Shown here: one piece after another, positions 1-11,899 of the stretch
Numbering within the stretch: position 1 is the stretch's first letter
How the letters are laid out: every line of letters starts with the position of its first letter
NCBI RefSeq assembly: GCF_020921035.1
Contig: NC_063154.1
Coordinates: forward strand, 62,001-126,000
Origin: Rhodamnia argentea
Lineage: Eukaryota > Streptophyta > Magnoliopsida > Myrtales > Myrtaceae
Reading direction: 5' to 3'
DNA: 64,000 bases
Position numbers and translations under genes: made by a program
The notes under the pieces: model-generated
What the model saw: the letters and a program-made list of their open reading frames with translations, nothing else
Database searches by the model: none
What the model was told of the DNA's origin: nothing

Positions 1-833
1 ACTTCATTAAATAACATCTAATTTGTCGTTTGAGCAAACGAAAAGACTACATTGAACATTTACACATAGTTCGATAACCATACTGAACAAATTAAAAGTC
101 CATGGACGGCATTACACATCAGGCCAAAATTTATGGACCGCTTATATTGTTTTCTTCAAAATGAACTTTCTCTCGGATAAAGGCTTGAATTGGCCAATTT
201 AATCTCCATTAAAATCAGAGCTTGGCCAAATCTTCCTCGACATACTTATTCCGACAATTAAAATAAGGGCAGCTTTATCCAAAAGAAAAGAAAAGAAAAA
301 GTTCTGCTTTGTCCCATCCCATGATCTTTGGACTTTTGAATTAAGTGGTTACATATGTCGAGCATTGCAGTGATTCAGATGAAAGCAGTGTCATTTGCAG
401 TCATTCTGGCAATGGAAATCAAGGACGTAGTCATTGCATTTCGTATGTTTGGACAATGGTGAGAGCCTAGAGGGGTCAAGTTGACCTCGGTAACCGCGCA
501 ATTATGGAGGGAGTTGATAATATTTCTTTGCTTTATAAGATTGCACATCTATTCATTCATTAGAGACATGGCTTATGAAGTTGACTTTTGGAGAGGAGAA
601 ACTTTCGGTATTGTATTAGAATTGAGTAGCAGGAAAACTGAGGTGGTGCTAATTTTTCTTTATTCTCAAAAGGAAATAATGCTTATCATGCAGTGACTGA
701 TCCTCAATCATTTCATTTCATTTCATACAACTCATGCAGAACCAATCCCCATGTTCGCCGAATGCTGACCGGTCAATACCTGAAATTAGAATCGAGGGTT
801 GACTTGACTTTGTTGCGGGGGGAGGCGTATTAG
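1..833. other. Intergenic DNA at left edge
   Basis: No gene is recognised here. The first 150 bases resemble the end of a terminal-inverted-repeat element of the common plant type (phrases such as fixed-length AT-rich text with ttaaaagtcc atggac), but the partner end would lie outside the window, so this cannot be confirmed. A short open frame at 481-696 has no family resemblance and is probably chance. The last 150 bases would be promoter and leader of the DC1-domain gene. Confidence 0.4.
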
Positions 834-1976
834 ATGAAAGAAGACAACAACGAGAGAGAGGTGGATGAAAAAATAGGAGGAATGGCTCAACCAGAACCAG
901 AAGCATGCATCGTCCATTTCAGCCACCTTCATCCTCTGACTCTCCACCATCGACCTCAACCCCAGCAATCCTGCTCAGGGTGCAAGCTCAAGGCTGTGGG
1001 ATGGACGTACGGTTGCCCCTCACCCTGCAGCTACTTCCTCCACCTTTCATGCGCCAAAATGCCCCCTCAAATCCACCACCCCTTTGACCAACACAACCAC
1101 ATCCTCACCCTCCTTCCATCCCCGGTTTGCCCACCCGGCGTCTTCACATGCACTGCTTGTGCCAAGCAAGGCAGCGGCTTCTCTTACCACTGCTCCGCTG
1201 CTTCGTGCAACTTCCATCTCCATATCACCTGCGCATCCATGCCCTTGACTCGAACTCATCCCTCCCACCATCACCTCCTCCACCTCACTTTCTCCCCTCC
1301 TTACCCCAACCGGAGTTTCTCTTGCGATATCTGCGGGAATTTGGGCTCCAACCAGTGGCTCTACCGTTGCCACTCCTGTGAATTCGATGCTCACTTATCT
1401 TGCGCCCTGAAGAAGCCAGTTGCTCCAGTTTCAACTCCGCTTCAACAACCCCTGATGCAAAGTTACTCCACTTTGCCCGCTCAATCCCCTCAGGCTCAAA
1501 ATTACCGGCCTCCTCCTCAACTTCCACAAGCTCGACCTTATTACCCAGATCAAACTCGCACAACGCGGCATTACCAAACAGATACAATGGCTTCTGCCAC
1601 CACCCATTTTCAAGGGTTGCCCTGCATCTTCCAGAGTCCTACTCCTACCATCCCTTGCACCAATGGAGTCGGGCAGCCTGTGGGCATTCAAAGAAATGGG
1701 CAGGCCAACGCTCTGAACCTAGTTGTCCAGGGTCTCTTCGGTGGCAGACAGAATTTCGGTCAGACAGTCCTCCAAGGATTACTGGGTGGTGGTGGTGGTA
1801 ATGCAGACGGTGGAGGTGGAGGAGGAAATGACTTTGGTGGCGGAACGGCCGACTTTGGAGGAGACAGTGGGACTGGATATGGAAACTTCTTCTCAGTGGG
1901 TAATGACAACTTTGATGGAATGGGCGGAAGTTTTGGCTATGAAAATATTGGAGCTGGTCTTGGAGATTTGGGTTAA
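834..1976 (+). CDS. Cysteine/histidine-rich DC1 domain protein
   Basis: Single-exon gene of 380 codons; a second in-frame ATG at codon 17 (position 882) is an alternative start. Three DC1 (divergent C1) modules follow one another between roughly residues 25 and 205, each with paired CxxC and HxxC-type ligands, for example CSGCKLKAVG, CTACAKQGSG and CDICGNLGS. In plants DC1 modules bind zinc and probably lipid second messengers or partners, and many family members respond to stress or hormones; a specific role here is inference. A linker rich in Gln and Pro (about 210-260) leads to a glycine-rich tail (about 310-380) with GGGGG runs and aromatic residues, which looks disordered. The tail is unusual for short DC1 proteins but intact. 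The lack of introns is normal for the family. Confidence 0.9.
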   Translation: MKEDNNEREVDEKIGGMAQPEPEACIVHFSHLHPLTLHHRPQPQQSCSGCKLKAVGWTYGCPSPCSYFLHLSCAKMPPQIHHPFDQHNHILTLLPSPVCPPGVFTCTACAKQGSGFSYHCSAASCNFHLHITCASMPLTRTHPSHHHLLHLTFSPPYPNRSFSCDICGNLGSNQWLYRCHSCEFDAHLSCALKKPVAPVSTPLQQPLMQSYSTLPAQSPQAQNYRPPPQLPQARPYYPDQTRTTRHYQTDTMASATTHFQGLPCIFQSPTPTIPCTNGVGQPVGIQRNGQANALNLVVQGLFGGRQNFGQTVLQGLLGGGGGNADGGGGGGNDFGGGTADFGGDSGTGYGNFFSVGNDNFDGMGGSFGYENIGAGLGDLG

Positions 1977-3280
1977 GCTACATACGTACGTACCACACTT
2001 CTCTCAGATTAAATTTCACATCATCTTCCCCAAAAATCTCAAACTGGTCCTAAAATTTATCATGGGTATTACCGATTTTGAATTTTTTATACGATAAATA
2101 TGGCATGAGTGTTTCAATTTGAGAGCCTAGGACGTGGCAATGTAAACTTTTGATATTACTGAATTGTTTTGCTGTATGTTTCGCTAACATTTCACTGGGA
2201 TCCGCGCAAGCAGGCAAATCCTTAGGAATTTGGCCATGGGCCTGGAAGCCCGAAGAAGTATGCAAATGAGGTCCCAACCTCGCATTCCAACCGCTGTCAT
2301 GTATTGTTCCTTTTATTTGGCTTACTAAGCAGAATGCGTTTTTAGACCGTCATACTAAAATGTTCCAAGAATTCAATTGTCGAAGACTGAACATACTCGC
2401 TTCATCTGATCTCCTATCTACCTTGATATTTTCATTTCCTCTGTCTTCCAACTTCTACCAAGGGTTGAGAAGCCACTCAATTTGGTTTTCTTGCGACCCT
2501 ACAATCCCACGAGCGATAGATGTTTCGATTTCAGGTACTAGAAATACTCTAATCCCCCCTTAGCAGCGTCCCCGCTGTGCCCTCAGCGGCACCAGCGAGC
2601 GGCTGTTATCGAAAGCAAATACACCACCAATCGTCTAGGTCAACAAGCTTACAATCATTTTTCATTCCTATTGAGTACTGCCATATCAACATCTCAAAAA
2701 AATTGTTTCTGTAACTACTTGATGGTGGATGGTTTGAGATTAAGTGCCAGTGAACATTGAAGCGATAATTATGATTAGAAGACCTTAATACTACATCACC
2801 TCCAAACAACCCTTAAAAGAAGAAAATACAACCACTTCGAGTTGAGACATATCCAATAAATAACAGAAAATGCGAAGAAATGGGGAAAAAAAAAGGAGAG
2901 AGTATCTTATGTTGGCCAGATACTTCTTAAATAATAGTAATCGGTCTCACCTCACCTCAGCAACTCAACCCTCTCAGTCAAGGCCACAAACTCTGCTCGA
3001 GGCAGAAAGTGAGAGTGTAGGATGGCATGGAGGCGACATCTCATAACAAATACTCAAACCCTACCTATTAGAATCTACAAAAAGAACTATCATGCAAGTG
3101 TGTTCCAAGAATGCTAATCACAAAGACAAACCATCGACCACACATTTACTCAACCTCGACAAATGCTCGAATAGGAATAGAAACCGACTTAACAACAAAT
3201 TCAGTTTGCTTCAACTACTTTTGCATGGACCCAACAGATTCCTCATTATGGAAGGTGCAGCTTGTCAAAGAGGGTCAAGT
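1977..3280. other. Intergenic, convergent 3' ends
   Basis: This stretch lies between the stop of the DC1 gene and the stop of the minus-strand LIN37-like gene, so it should hold both 3' untranslated regions. It is AT-rich with no convincing coding frame. Short open frames (for example 2360-2563 and 3092-3292) show no family resemblance. Confidence 0.6.
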
Positions 3281-6200
3281 TTAAGCAACTGAATCACTTT
3301 TAAATTGCTCCACCTGAAGAGGCAGGAGAAGGGCGAGCCTACTTTTATACCTTGCAATCCGTTGCGATCGCTCTTCTCTTAATCTATACAAGAAAAGGAA
3401 AAAGCATGTCATTCATTTGACTCCGGAAAATATGTGATTTCACTTCTCATGGGCAAAAATTTCATCGAGGCTTATATTAACCAAGAGATGAGCACAATGG
3501 AAGTTCTATTGTAATCGGACTATATCTAACTAGATACACGAGCTAATTCTTTTTTTCTTTCTTGACAGAAACAACACCGGTCAACAAAAATCGTTATAAA
3601 GTAATATAAAAGTGCAGCCAACAGAAGCGAAATTAAATCTACCAACAATATCATCAAATAACCACTTCTTAAAACAGAAATCATTAAAAGATGAGAGATT
3701 ACCTTGACCGAACCCTCTTAGCACGCTTGACATGTCTTTTCAGCAAATCACTAGTACTCAACTCCTCAGCATCCTTCTCGTCCTAAGAGAAGAAAAAGAA
3801 GTAAGCAACTGCTTGATCCAGACAAATCAAATATGAGAACTATCAATAGAAGAATTCCAGATCTAGCACGTATGAAATGCCAAATTGCAATCTTAACAAG
3901 CCACTGCTCTTTTGTTTCCTTTTGTCAGTAATTACATACTGTTGTAAAAAATATCGTGTTTTCTTCCATGATGTGTTCAAAATCGAAAGTGACAGAGTGA
4001 AGATTCTTTTCCTTGACCTGCTAAGTTCTTTTTTAGTTAAAATCTACTGAAGATGTTTACCGAGTATAAAATAGGAGAAGTTCAATAAAATTTCCATTAG
4101 AAGTTCTTGAAGTCCTTAAATCAAGATGTGCCTTCAAACTGCTATGAACCACCCGTACAGATGTATCGTCAAAATGAATTTTTAACAAGCAATTAACAGA
4201 AATATGTTCACTGGAAATGATTCATGCTTTGAGCATTTAGCTTAATTGCGAGAAAACAAGTCATCCAGTCATTTAAGCTGCAGGGAATAAATATGAGTTA
4301 AATACTATCAGTCATTATCATCCCTAATGCAAGAAACTAGCATCTGTACTTATCTAAGAATATATAACGTTTAAATGGACTTAAGAGACTCGCTCATGAT
4401 AATTTCAACGTTATTAGAACAGTTTTTACAGGCATCCACCAAGCTTGTAGTTCAATAAACACAAGTCCGTGACCCATAACCATTCTACATAAAGGTAATT
4501 GTTTTCATGGTTATGCAGAAGTGCCATCCCAATAGACATGCAGAAGTGCCATCCCAATAGACATGACACAAACTGGAGCTTAAATTGCCTCATCGTGCAA
4601 ATCCAAAAGAATTAGCATCACTATACTTCGAAACTATCGAGAGACACAGGAAAATGATGACGTTAGTTCTTGTCCTTTGGATTTTAAGAAGCACTTGTCT
4701 GCCTAAGTGACAGACAACGCACAGCCACTATATTGACAGGATGGAAATGTAGATATCTTATACATGTTCTTATCCTAACACTATACCATCAGTACCTTGT
4801 GAGTTGCAATTAAATTTTCTTTAACTTATCAAAAAGCCAAAAGGATGATAACAATTGCGAACCAAACCTCGTTGTCATCTTCAGCTTCTTTCTTTACTAT
4901 CCTGTAACTCTCGACAGGAGGCAGGGGTCTTGGAAGGGATTTAACACCAACGCCATATTGGGGCTGAAAAAAATAAATGGTGAAATGGTAGAATTTCTTT
5001 AAGACAAATGATTGAATGAATGAAGAAAAGGATAGATCCTACAGTCAGGTCTTAGATGGATCTTGTACTTGTCAGGAAAACTGGCCCCTTTATTGACCCC
5101 AATTACTAGATCCAGAAAGTGAATTACATTTGAGACTAACCTATTACAAAATTAAAGCAGAAGGTAAAGATTGAAAGAGATAATAAAAAAAATATATAGT
5201 GCAAGAAACTTTAGGAGGTTTTTTTATCACAACTAATCAAATGCCTGATAATATATTTGACACCGCACAAGAAAAGACTGCATTAGAACATCAGAATTTA
5301 ATGATCCACTTTGTATAGGACAGAAACAACATGACAACAAAAAGTTTTAGAGAAGTAATTCTCTAATTACCCCTCGGTGTGTGTACTCTCCTAGAGTTTA
5401 CTAATAAGAAATAGCTTGCTGTGGTCACCTTTCATTAGTACCATAACATTTAAAAACCTAACTGTGATAGTAGTATAAAGACAAAATCTACAATCGAAGG
5501 CCACATTAATATTTGATATAAACAAGAGAAAAAAGCATAAAGTGGGACACTCTTGAAGAGGTAGCCGTGCCATCCAGTACTACTATTATACAGAAATTAT
5601 CATCAAAACACACTTTCCTTCAAGTTCACCCATGGAGTACATGCACTGTCATCAGTATTTAGTGAAGAAAGAACTAAACTTCAAACCTGTGATTCTTCAG
5701 GGAAACCATTCCTTAACCATGATCTGCAAAGCGCATAAAGTGAATCCCCATCTGACAATCGGACCTACAGATACAGAATCATAATCAAGTAAGGACCATG
5801 GCTATAAGCACCAGGCCAACACTACGAGAACCAAAATTGAGCCATGGAAAACAAGGATTCTCATCTCAATGGAATTCAAGTTGGCAGCCGAGGAATTGAC
5901 AGCAACAATACAGCCCCTAAATACCAACTTGTACTAAGGGATTGCTCATGAGTCAGCAAAAGTCATAGATTCCAGATCTTGTATTTCAAAGTAAGATCTT
6001 GATACCCTTATATGCACGCTCGATCTTTGGACTGCTTTATACGATTCTAAGAACCTCTGTCAACATCAATTTTAAATGAGTAAAGAAGACTCCAATACCA
6101 AGTACCGTATTGGAGAAACCCCCGGTGGCAGGGCTTATAATCTATGCTCTGACAATTAATGTTGACACATGAAACATAAACCAATTACTCATGATCGTCC

Positions 6201-6586
6201 AGCATCATCCCCTTGAAGGCATGCTCAAGAAAAGCCCAACATATAAATACGACAACATGATTACTTCCTCAGTAAATTAGACAGGAAATTAAGGAACATA
6301 ATCACTACATTAAGTCAGTTTAGGACTTACGATGGGATAGTACAGGGTGTCACACAATTCAACAAACAAGATCGAAGTTGAAGTCATGCCTTGGTATCAC
6401 AGGGCATCCTAATTGGTCTCCCACTAAAGTGAACTTCCATCGATGGACAGTAATGAAGGAAAAGGTAAAGACTTACTTTTCTGTCTCGAACGACAGTAGC
6501 TGCGTCCTCTCTGGCTCGATCCCTACAGAAACCATGCCCCCGCGAGAATGAAGAGAAGAGAAGAGAAGAGGAGGAGGGAATAGTTA

Positions 6587-6625
<39 letters not shown>

Positions 6626-6957
6626 AAGGAGGATGCAGGAATTTGAAAAAGAAAAAGGAAGAACCTGAGCTCTTTACAGCCATTGCAATCGGGAAGAGGA
6701 AGGGAAGGGGAAAAGCATTGTTTGGGATGAGAAGGGACCAAAACCCTAGCGGATACGGGGACGGGATGACGCACCGCCGCGGGGTCCAACTGATTTGGGG
6801 ATTTAGGGATGAAACCGCGGCCGGAGGAGGCGACTGGGTATACGACTCCTTGCCTGACTAAAGTCGTCTGCGACGGGAATTGGCCTGACTTTTGTTGATT
6901 GGTTGGGATGGCCGGCGAAGAATTGGGGGTGGGGCGGGCGTCGGCTGGAGAATTCAT
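3281..6957 (-). CDS. LIN37-like proline-rich nuclear protein
   Basis: Six coding exons on the minus strand: 6665-6957, 6477-6522, 5687-5764, 4868-4963, 3703-3782 and 3281-3383. Together they give 696 bases (231 residues plus stop) with GT-AG borders and consistent phases. The N-terminal 98 residues are rich in Pro, Ser and Ala and look disordered. The conserved part begins near residue 100: a charged RDRAREDAATVV stretch, then SLYALCRSWLRNGFPEE, then LPRPLPPVESYR, then a basic KRHVKRAKRVRSRLREER helix. This pattern resembles plant LIN37-type proteins, the MuvB/DREAM cell-cycle repressor subunit, but I recall the family only roughly. The frame stays open upstream to 7143, so a longer N-terminus is possible; ATG at 6957 was chosen because the 62 upstream residues look like leader sequence. 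The gene is divergent from the bromodomain gene. Confidence 0.6.
4525..4573. repeat. Tandem duplication of about 25 bases
   Basis: Within an intron of the LIN37-like gene the phrase gcagaagtgccatcccaata occurs twice in direct succession, each followed by gacatg. It looks like a recent slippage duplication with no evident function. Confidence 0.8.
6591..6622. repeat. (GA)n microsatellite in LIN37-like intron 1
   Basis: An uninterrupted run of about 16 GA units in the first intron of the minus-strand gene, where it reads as CT. GA/CT tracts next to promoters and first introns are common in plants and can bind BPC/GAGA factors; function here is inference. Confidence 0.85.
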
Positions 6958-7338
6958 GGTCGGTGGCGGGGGGATTGAGAACAATTCAAATACGGAAAAC
7001 AAAGAGTCGCCGCGATCGATGTTAGTGGCGAACCGTAGAGAAAAAGCAAAGCCCAGGATCAGGCCCAGGTTCAGGCCCAGGCCCAACGAAGAAAAGGACG
7101 AAAGGGGTGGTGGAGACGAAACGATATCATTCGATCCGACCACCTAAATAGGAACGAAGTCCACTATTTCTCTCTCTCTCTCTCTCTAGACCTATATATA
7201 TATTGCACAGCCCCATCAATCATCAAAGAGAGAGTATAAAGAGGGGGTTCCACTTCCAATTGGCGTTCCTTTTTGAAAAACCATAGGCACTCGAAAAAGG
7301 GAACAAATCGAAAACCCTAAGGACTGACCGACTGACTC

Positions 7339-7376
<38 letters not shown>

Positions 7377-7679
7377 CTGTTTCGGTCGTGTTTAATGGTG
7401 GTGAGGGTGTACGTAACACCGCACCCTATAAGTCGTCAGTCTTAGAGGAGGATTTTACATCGATTCAAAATACATCGCATATATTTGAAATGGAGGAAGA
7501 GAGGGAGTGAGGAAGGAGGAAGGATACAGATTACAGACACAACATACAATACACAACACCACAAGCAAGTTAGAAGAGAAGGAGAGATTTAGATCAGATA
7601 TATATATACACACACAGACACAAGAGAAGAGAGATTATTAGATGTTGCGTCTCTGACTCCGCGCAAATCCCATTTCTCC
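6958..7679. promoter_or_regulatory. Divergent promoter, LIN37-like and bromodomain genes
   Basis: 722 bases separate the two divergent start codons. The region contains CT and GA microsatellites (7170-7187 and 7342-7372), a TATA-like string near 7193-7201 (tatatatat), and a telo-box-like AAACCCTA at 7312-7319. Telo-boxes are typical of plant genes active in dividing cells. A shared bidirectional promoter is inferred from spacing only. Confidence 0.55.
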
Positions 7680-9266
7680 ATGGGCAGCGACGAAGAGGAG
7701 AGTCATACCAAAGAATCAGATCAATCCTGGGGGACGTGGGACGACCTCCTCCTCGCCTCCGCCGTTAAACGCCACGGCTTCCTCGCCTGGGACTCCGTTT
7801 CCCTGGAAGTCCAATCCCGGACCTCCCTTCCCCACCCCCTCACCACCCCCGACAACTGTCGTCTCAGGTACCTACACCTCAAACGCCGCTTCTCTCACCA
7901 TCCTTCCCCCGACGCCGCCGCCGCCTCCGCCTCCGCCTCCGACGAAGCCGTCCATATCCCCTGGCTTGAAGAGCTCCGGAAGCTTCGCGTCGCCGAGCTC
8001 CAGCAGGAGGTCCAACGCTACGACGTATCCATCCTGTAAATCTCTTCTTTCCATCTCCCTCTCTACACTATTTCCTTTTCTCCATGAACCCCAAAAAGAA
8101 CCCAAAGAGAAAACCAAAAAAAACAAAAAAATTAAAATTAAAATTAAAAATAGGGAAATGAAAACCCGAATCTGAGAAGAAAAAAGGTTCCTTCTTTTCG
8201 TTTATTTTCTTGTTTCGCTCAAAGGTCCTTGCAGTTGAAAGTGAAGAAATTGGAAGAAGAAAGGGAAGACAGCTTGAGAGAGAGGCATCAGAAACCAGAT
8301 CTGGCCGAGGACTCCAAAGGCGACGGATCGGTTAAAGACAAAAGGGACGCCGATGGAGAACCCGAGCCCTCAGCCGCCGACAGAGTCGCCACGAAATCGG
8401 CCGCCGGGGAGGACTCGGACCGCGAGAACCGGTCCGTTAACGAATCCAACTCTACTGGAGTGAAGAGCGAGCGGGACAAGAACGGTGATGAGGTCGAGGA
8501 GGGGCGAGGGGGAGGTAGGCAGAGAGAGGGGGGAAACGAACCGGTCCGGGCGGGAACCGGGTCGGGGAGGACGGATCGGGCATCGGAGGGGACGAAACCG
8601 GAGGGGGTCGACTCGTACAACGGGAGCTCGGAGCCGAACCGGGAGCGGAGGGGAGAGGAGGGGGAAGGGGAAGGGGAAGGGGAAGGGGAGGAGGAGGAGG
8701 AGGAGGAGGAGCGGCCGGAGTCGGTGGCGCAGTCGAAGGAGAACAGCAGCGACGTGCAGAGCTCGGCCAGCTTGACTCAGAAGAGCAAGAGCAAGAGGAA
8801 GAGGAAGGGGCGGCGGCTGGTGGAGATATCCGGCGGAGAGGAACAACAGGGGACGGAGGACGCATCCCCGGCCGTGGATTTGGGTGGGAAGAAGGAATCG
8901 CAGCCGTTGGTGGATATGCTGAAGATGATCCGGGCACACAAGCACGCCTCCGTGTTCGAGCGACGGCTTCCCCTTCAGGTAATTTTTTTTTTTTATTTCT
9001 CTTTTTTTTCGGGTATTTTACAATTTTTTTTTTCGACTAATTTGAGGATAGAGATAAAAATAATTAATGGTAATAAAATTATCAATTCGCATTCGAATTC
9101 GAATTGGGAGGAGGAGGTCGTTTTGTTTTTGTTTTTTGTTATTTAAGGTAAAGGGGGAGACGAGGTTTGGGGGTGTGTGTTAGGTGCATAAGAAATGTCT
9201 CATTGGGCTTCTTCGTTACCACCTACACGTAACGTTGAAGGAGTGGGGTTTGATTAAGAATGAGCT

Positions 9267-9313
<47 letters not shown>

Positions 9314-10712
9314 ATTTAGTGCAATGGGAAATGTTTTGCCACTTCATTTTTCTCAGAATGATTTCTTTTTTAGCGAGAGCGAGAGCGAGAGAGAGAGAGA
9401 GAAAATCATTCAAACAGAGAGTTAAATTTGTTGCCGGTTGTTGTTTTAACTGTTGAGAGTGGACATTCGATAGGAGGATGTACAGAATATATTGAGCGAG
9501 GGCTTGCAAATTTGATTTTCAAAATTGAATTTATTCTAATTTCGTCCGTCCGTCTGTCCGTCCATCAATCACAGGCGACGCATCAAAATTCTTTTCCTGG
9601 GTTTTTCTGCGTTAGGAATAGGATTAAGATCGCAAATTTGTTTTTGCCGTAATGGTGGTTGTGATGAACTTGAGGAATGATTTTGATTCTTGGCATGGGA
9701 TGGGCAGGAGAGCGAGAAATACAGGGGGATGGTGAGGCAGCACATGGACCTGGATGGGATAGAGTCGAGGTTGGAGAGAGGCTTCTACTCTTCCTCCCCC
9801 TCCTCCCTACTTTTCTACCGAGACCTCCTCCTCCTCTTCAACAACGCCCTCGTCTTCTACCCAAAGTCCTCCATTGAGTCCCTCGCCGCCCTCGATCTCC
9901 TACGCCTCGTCTCCTCCCACTTCCGGAAAAACCCCCCCCCCGCCTCCCATTCCCTTTCCCACTCTCAGATATCTTCCTCCACTCCCGATGCCCCCGAGAG
10001 GTCCGATCCCTTGCTCCCCAAGCACAAGTCCTCCTCTGCCACCGCTGCTGCTGCTGCTGCTGCTCCCATCATCGTCTGCCGCAAGCGCAGCTCCATGTCC
10101 ACCCAGCAGCAGCCCGTCAACAGCGATAAGAAGCCCGCCCTTGACTCCTCCAAGCCCTCGCACGAACAGGGCTTGGTCAAGATGAACGCCACCAAAGAGA
10201 GGTCCGTGACGGGGACGAGGAGCTTGAGGAGGAGCAGCAACAAGATCATCAAGAACAGTTCCCCCACTCCCAACCCAACCAAGAAGCAAGCCCCCACCTC
10301 CACCTCGATTGAAAAGGCTGAGAATTCCAACTCCAAAGCCGAAGGCATGATGGCGGCCTCCACCAAAAAGAGAAGTGCTGCCGATTTCTTGAAGAGGATA
10401 AAGCGGAATTCTCCCGCGGGAGGGAAGTCCAAGAATTCCGGGAGTGAATCTTCCAATAACAACAACGCCGCTAGTAATAACAAGAAGGCAAACAGCAAGA
10501 ATAACAAGAATTCTAAGAAGAGTGAGAAAGGTGGCGAGGAGAGGAAGGAAGAGGGCAGCCCGTCCAAGCCAAGGACCGTCGGGAGGCCTCCAAAGAAGGG
10601 AGGAACCCCTGAATATTCCAATGTGAAGCGAGGCAGAGAAGTTGGAGGCAAGGACTCTGCATCCGCATCCGCATCCACACTGAAGCGGCCAAGAAAGCGA
10701 GCTAGGAGGTAG
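7680..10712 (+). CDS. SANT/Myb-like and bromodomain protein
   Basis: Three exons, 7680-8024, 8235-8978 and 9708-10712, all joined in phase 0, give 2094 bases (697 residues plus stop). The N-terminus holds a SANT/Myb-like helix set with the spaced tryptophans of SWGTWDDLLLASAVKRHG (about residues 16-33). A short coiled coil (LKVKKLEEERED) follows, then a long acidic/basic low-complexity region with a Glu run and a nuclear-localisation-like KSKSKRKRKGRR. The bromodomain spans about residues 345-440 and crosses the exon 2/3 junction: MLKMIRAHKH, then YRGMVRQHMDLDGIESRLER, then LFNNALVFYP with the Asn expected to contact acetyl-lysine. The C-terminus is Lys/Ser/Asn-rich and ends in KRPRKRARR. This matches the plant SANT-bromodomain family (Arabidopsis At2g42150/At3g57980 type), thought to read acetylated histones in the nucleus. 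Confidence 0.9.
9270..9311. repeat. (CT)n microsatellite in bromodomain gene intron 2
   Basis: About 21 CT units inside the second intron, followed 70 bases on by a GA-rich run (about 9376-9402). No function is evident. Confidence 0.85.
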
Positions 10713-11899
10713 ATAGAACAGGCAAAGCACATCCGCTCTTTTTTTTCTTTTTCCAGATGGGAGTGGGAGGGCGATTGAATGTGATTTTGTATAACGACGG
10801 TCAGGGATTTGGCTTTCTTTCATTTCTCCTTTTTTTTGGGTCGTTGGGTAGTTTGTGGCTTTTGTGTCTTATTTGTTGTTAACTGCTGTTGTTGACTTTT
10901 TGACAGTTGACCCCCTTGATCCGTGTACTGTAACAATACAACTTCAGGACTTTGGCATTTCGCTTTTGCTCCTGTGTTAATTCACCTGCCAATACCATCA
11001 CAGCACCTTCTACTTTCGCTTCTAAACTCAAGCAGCTCCTCTTGTGACCCAAGGAAGGAGTTTCACTTCTCTAGTCCAACGTAATAGAGCCATTGAAGCC
11101 TTTGCTATTTTCTCATCAAGTCTTTAATCTCAAATTTGTGCTAGACTGCTGTGAAAAACATTAACATCCATGGACAGTGCTGGATTAAAATGACAGGCAT
11201 TTCAAGTGCACACTCAGGAGCCAAAAAGTCCCTAAAACCCAATAACGGCTACTGAAGACTGTCGTATCACTCTTATTTTCGTGGAGCATTCTTTAAAACT
11301 ATCTATTGACCATGACAAGAGCAAGAATAATAGTCATCATTCCGGTTGAGCCCCAGTATAGTCCAAGCAATTCATTTACATTTTCACATAATGCTCTTCA
11401 ACTTCCTTCCACCCATTCACTTTCATGGAAATCCTACCCGAATAAAAAAACCAAAAAGCACAAAAAGAAAAGAAGAGGGAGTAGAAACATTTCTCCTCCC
11501 CCCCTCCCCCAACCAAAACAAAAAAATTTCTCTTGCCCCAAAGACAAACCCAAGACAGCATCGTTTAACCAAATTTGGGCGACACAATACCACACTGCCT
11601 CAGTTCACTTACTGATTGAGTTAAACTAACCTCTTGCTTTCTAAGTTACAACTCTTGCTCTAAACAAAGTTAACATTCATCACTATAATCATCCTACGAC
11701 TTGTCCAATCTTACAAGATTACGCTCTCTTTATATTCTGTAAGTATGAGCAGAGTATGGCAGCATTGCACCTGCAATCTTCCTTCAACAGCCACTAGCTG
11801 GTTTCACCATCTACAATGTTGCCATCATCTCCCCAAGTCATTTTATCACCAACTTCTTCAAGCAACAAGTAAACCTTTGTGAACCATCGGACCCGACAG
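10713..11899. other. Intergenic, convergent 3' ends
   Basis: This lies between the stop of the bromodomain gene and the stop of the minus-strand EMSY-LIKE gene. It should hold both 3' untranslated regions. Short frames at 11306-11629 are Lys/Pro-rich chance frames without family resemblance. Confidence 0.6.

Noticed and set aside
6384-6683. Minus-strand frame starting MAVKSSGSS as first exon of the LIN37-like gene
   Set aside because: It runs through the (GA)n intron; the donor and acceptor phases do not match in this frame, whereas the frame reading KEL then RDRARED does.
8370-8945. Minus-strand open frame of 191 codons opposite the bromodomain gene exon 2
   Set aside because: Leu/Pro-rich shadow of the GC-rich, Glu/Lys/Arg-coding exon; no start context, no family.
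9900-10823. Minus-strand open frame of 307 codons opposite bromodomain exon 3
   Set aside because: Shadow of the Lys/Ser-rich exon on the other strand; composition is Gly/Leu-rich with no domain.
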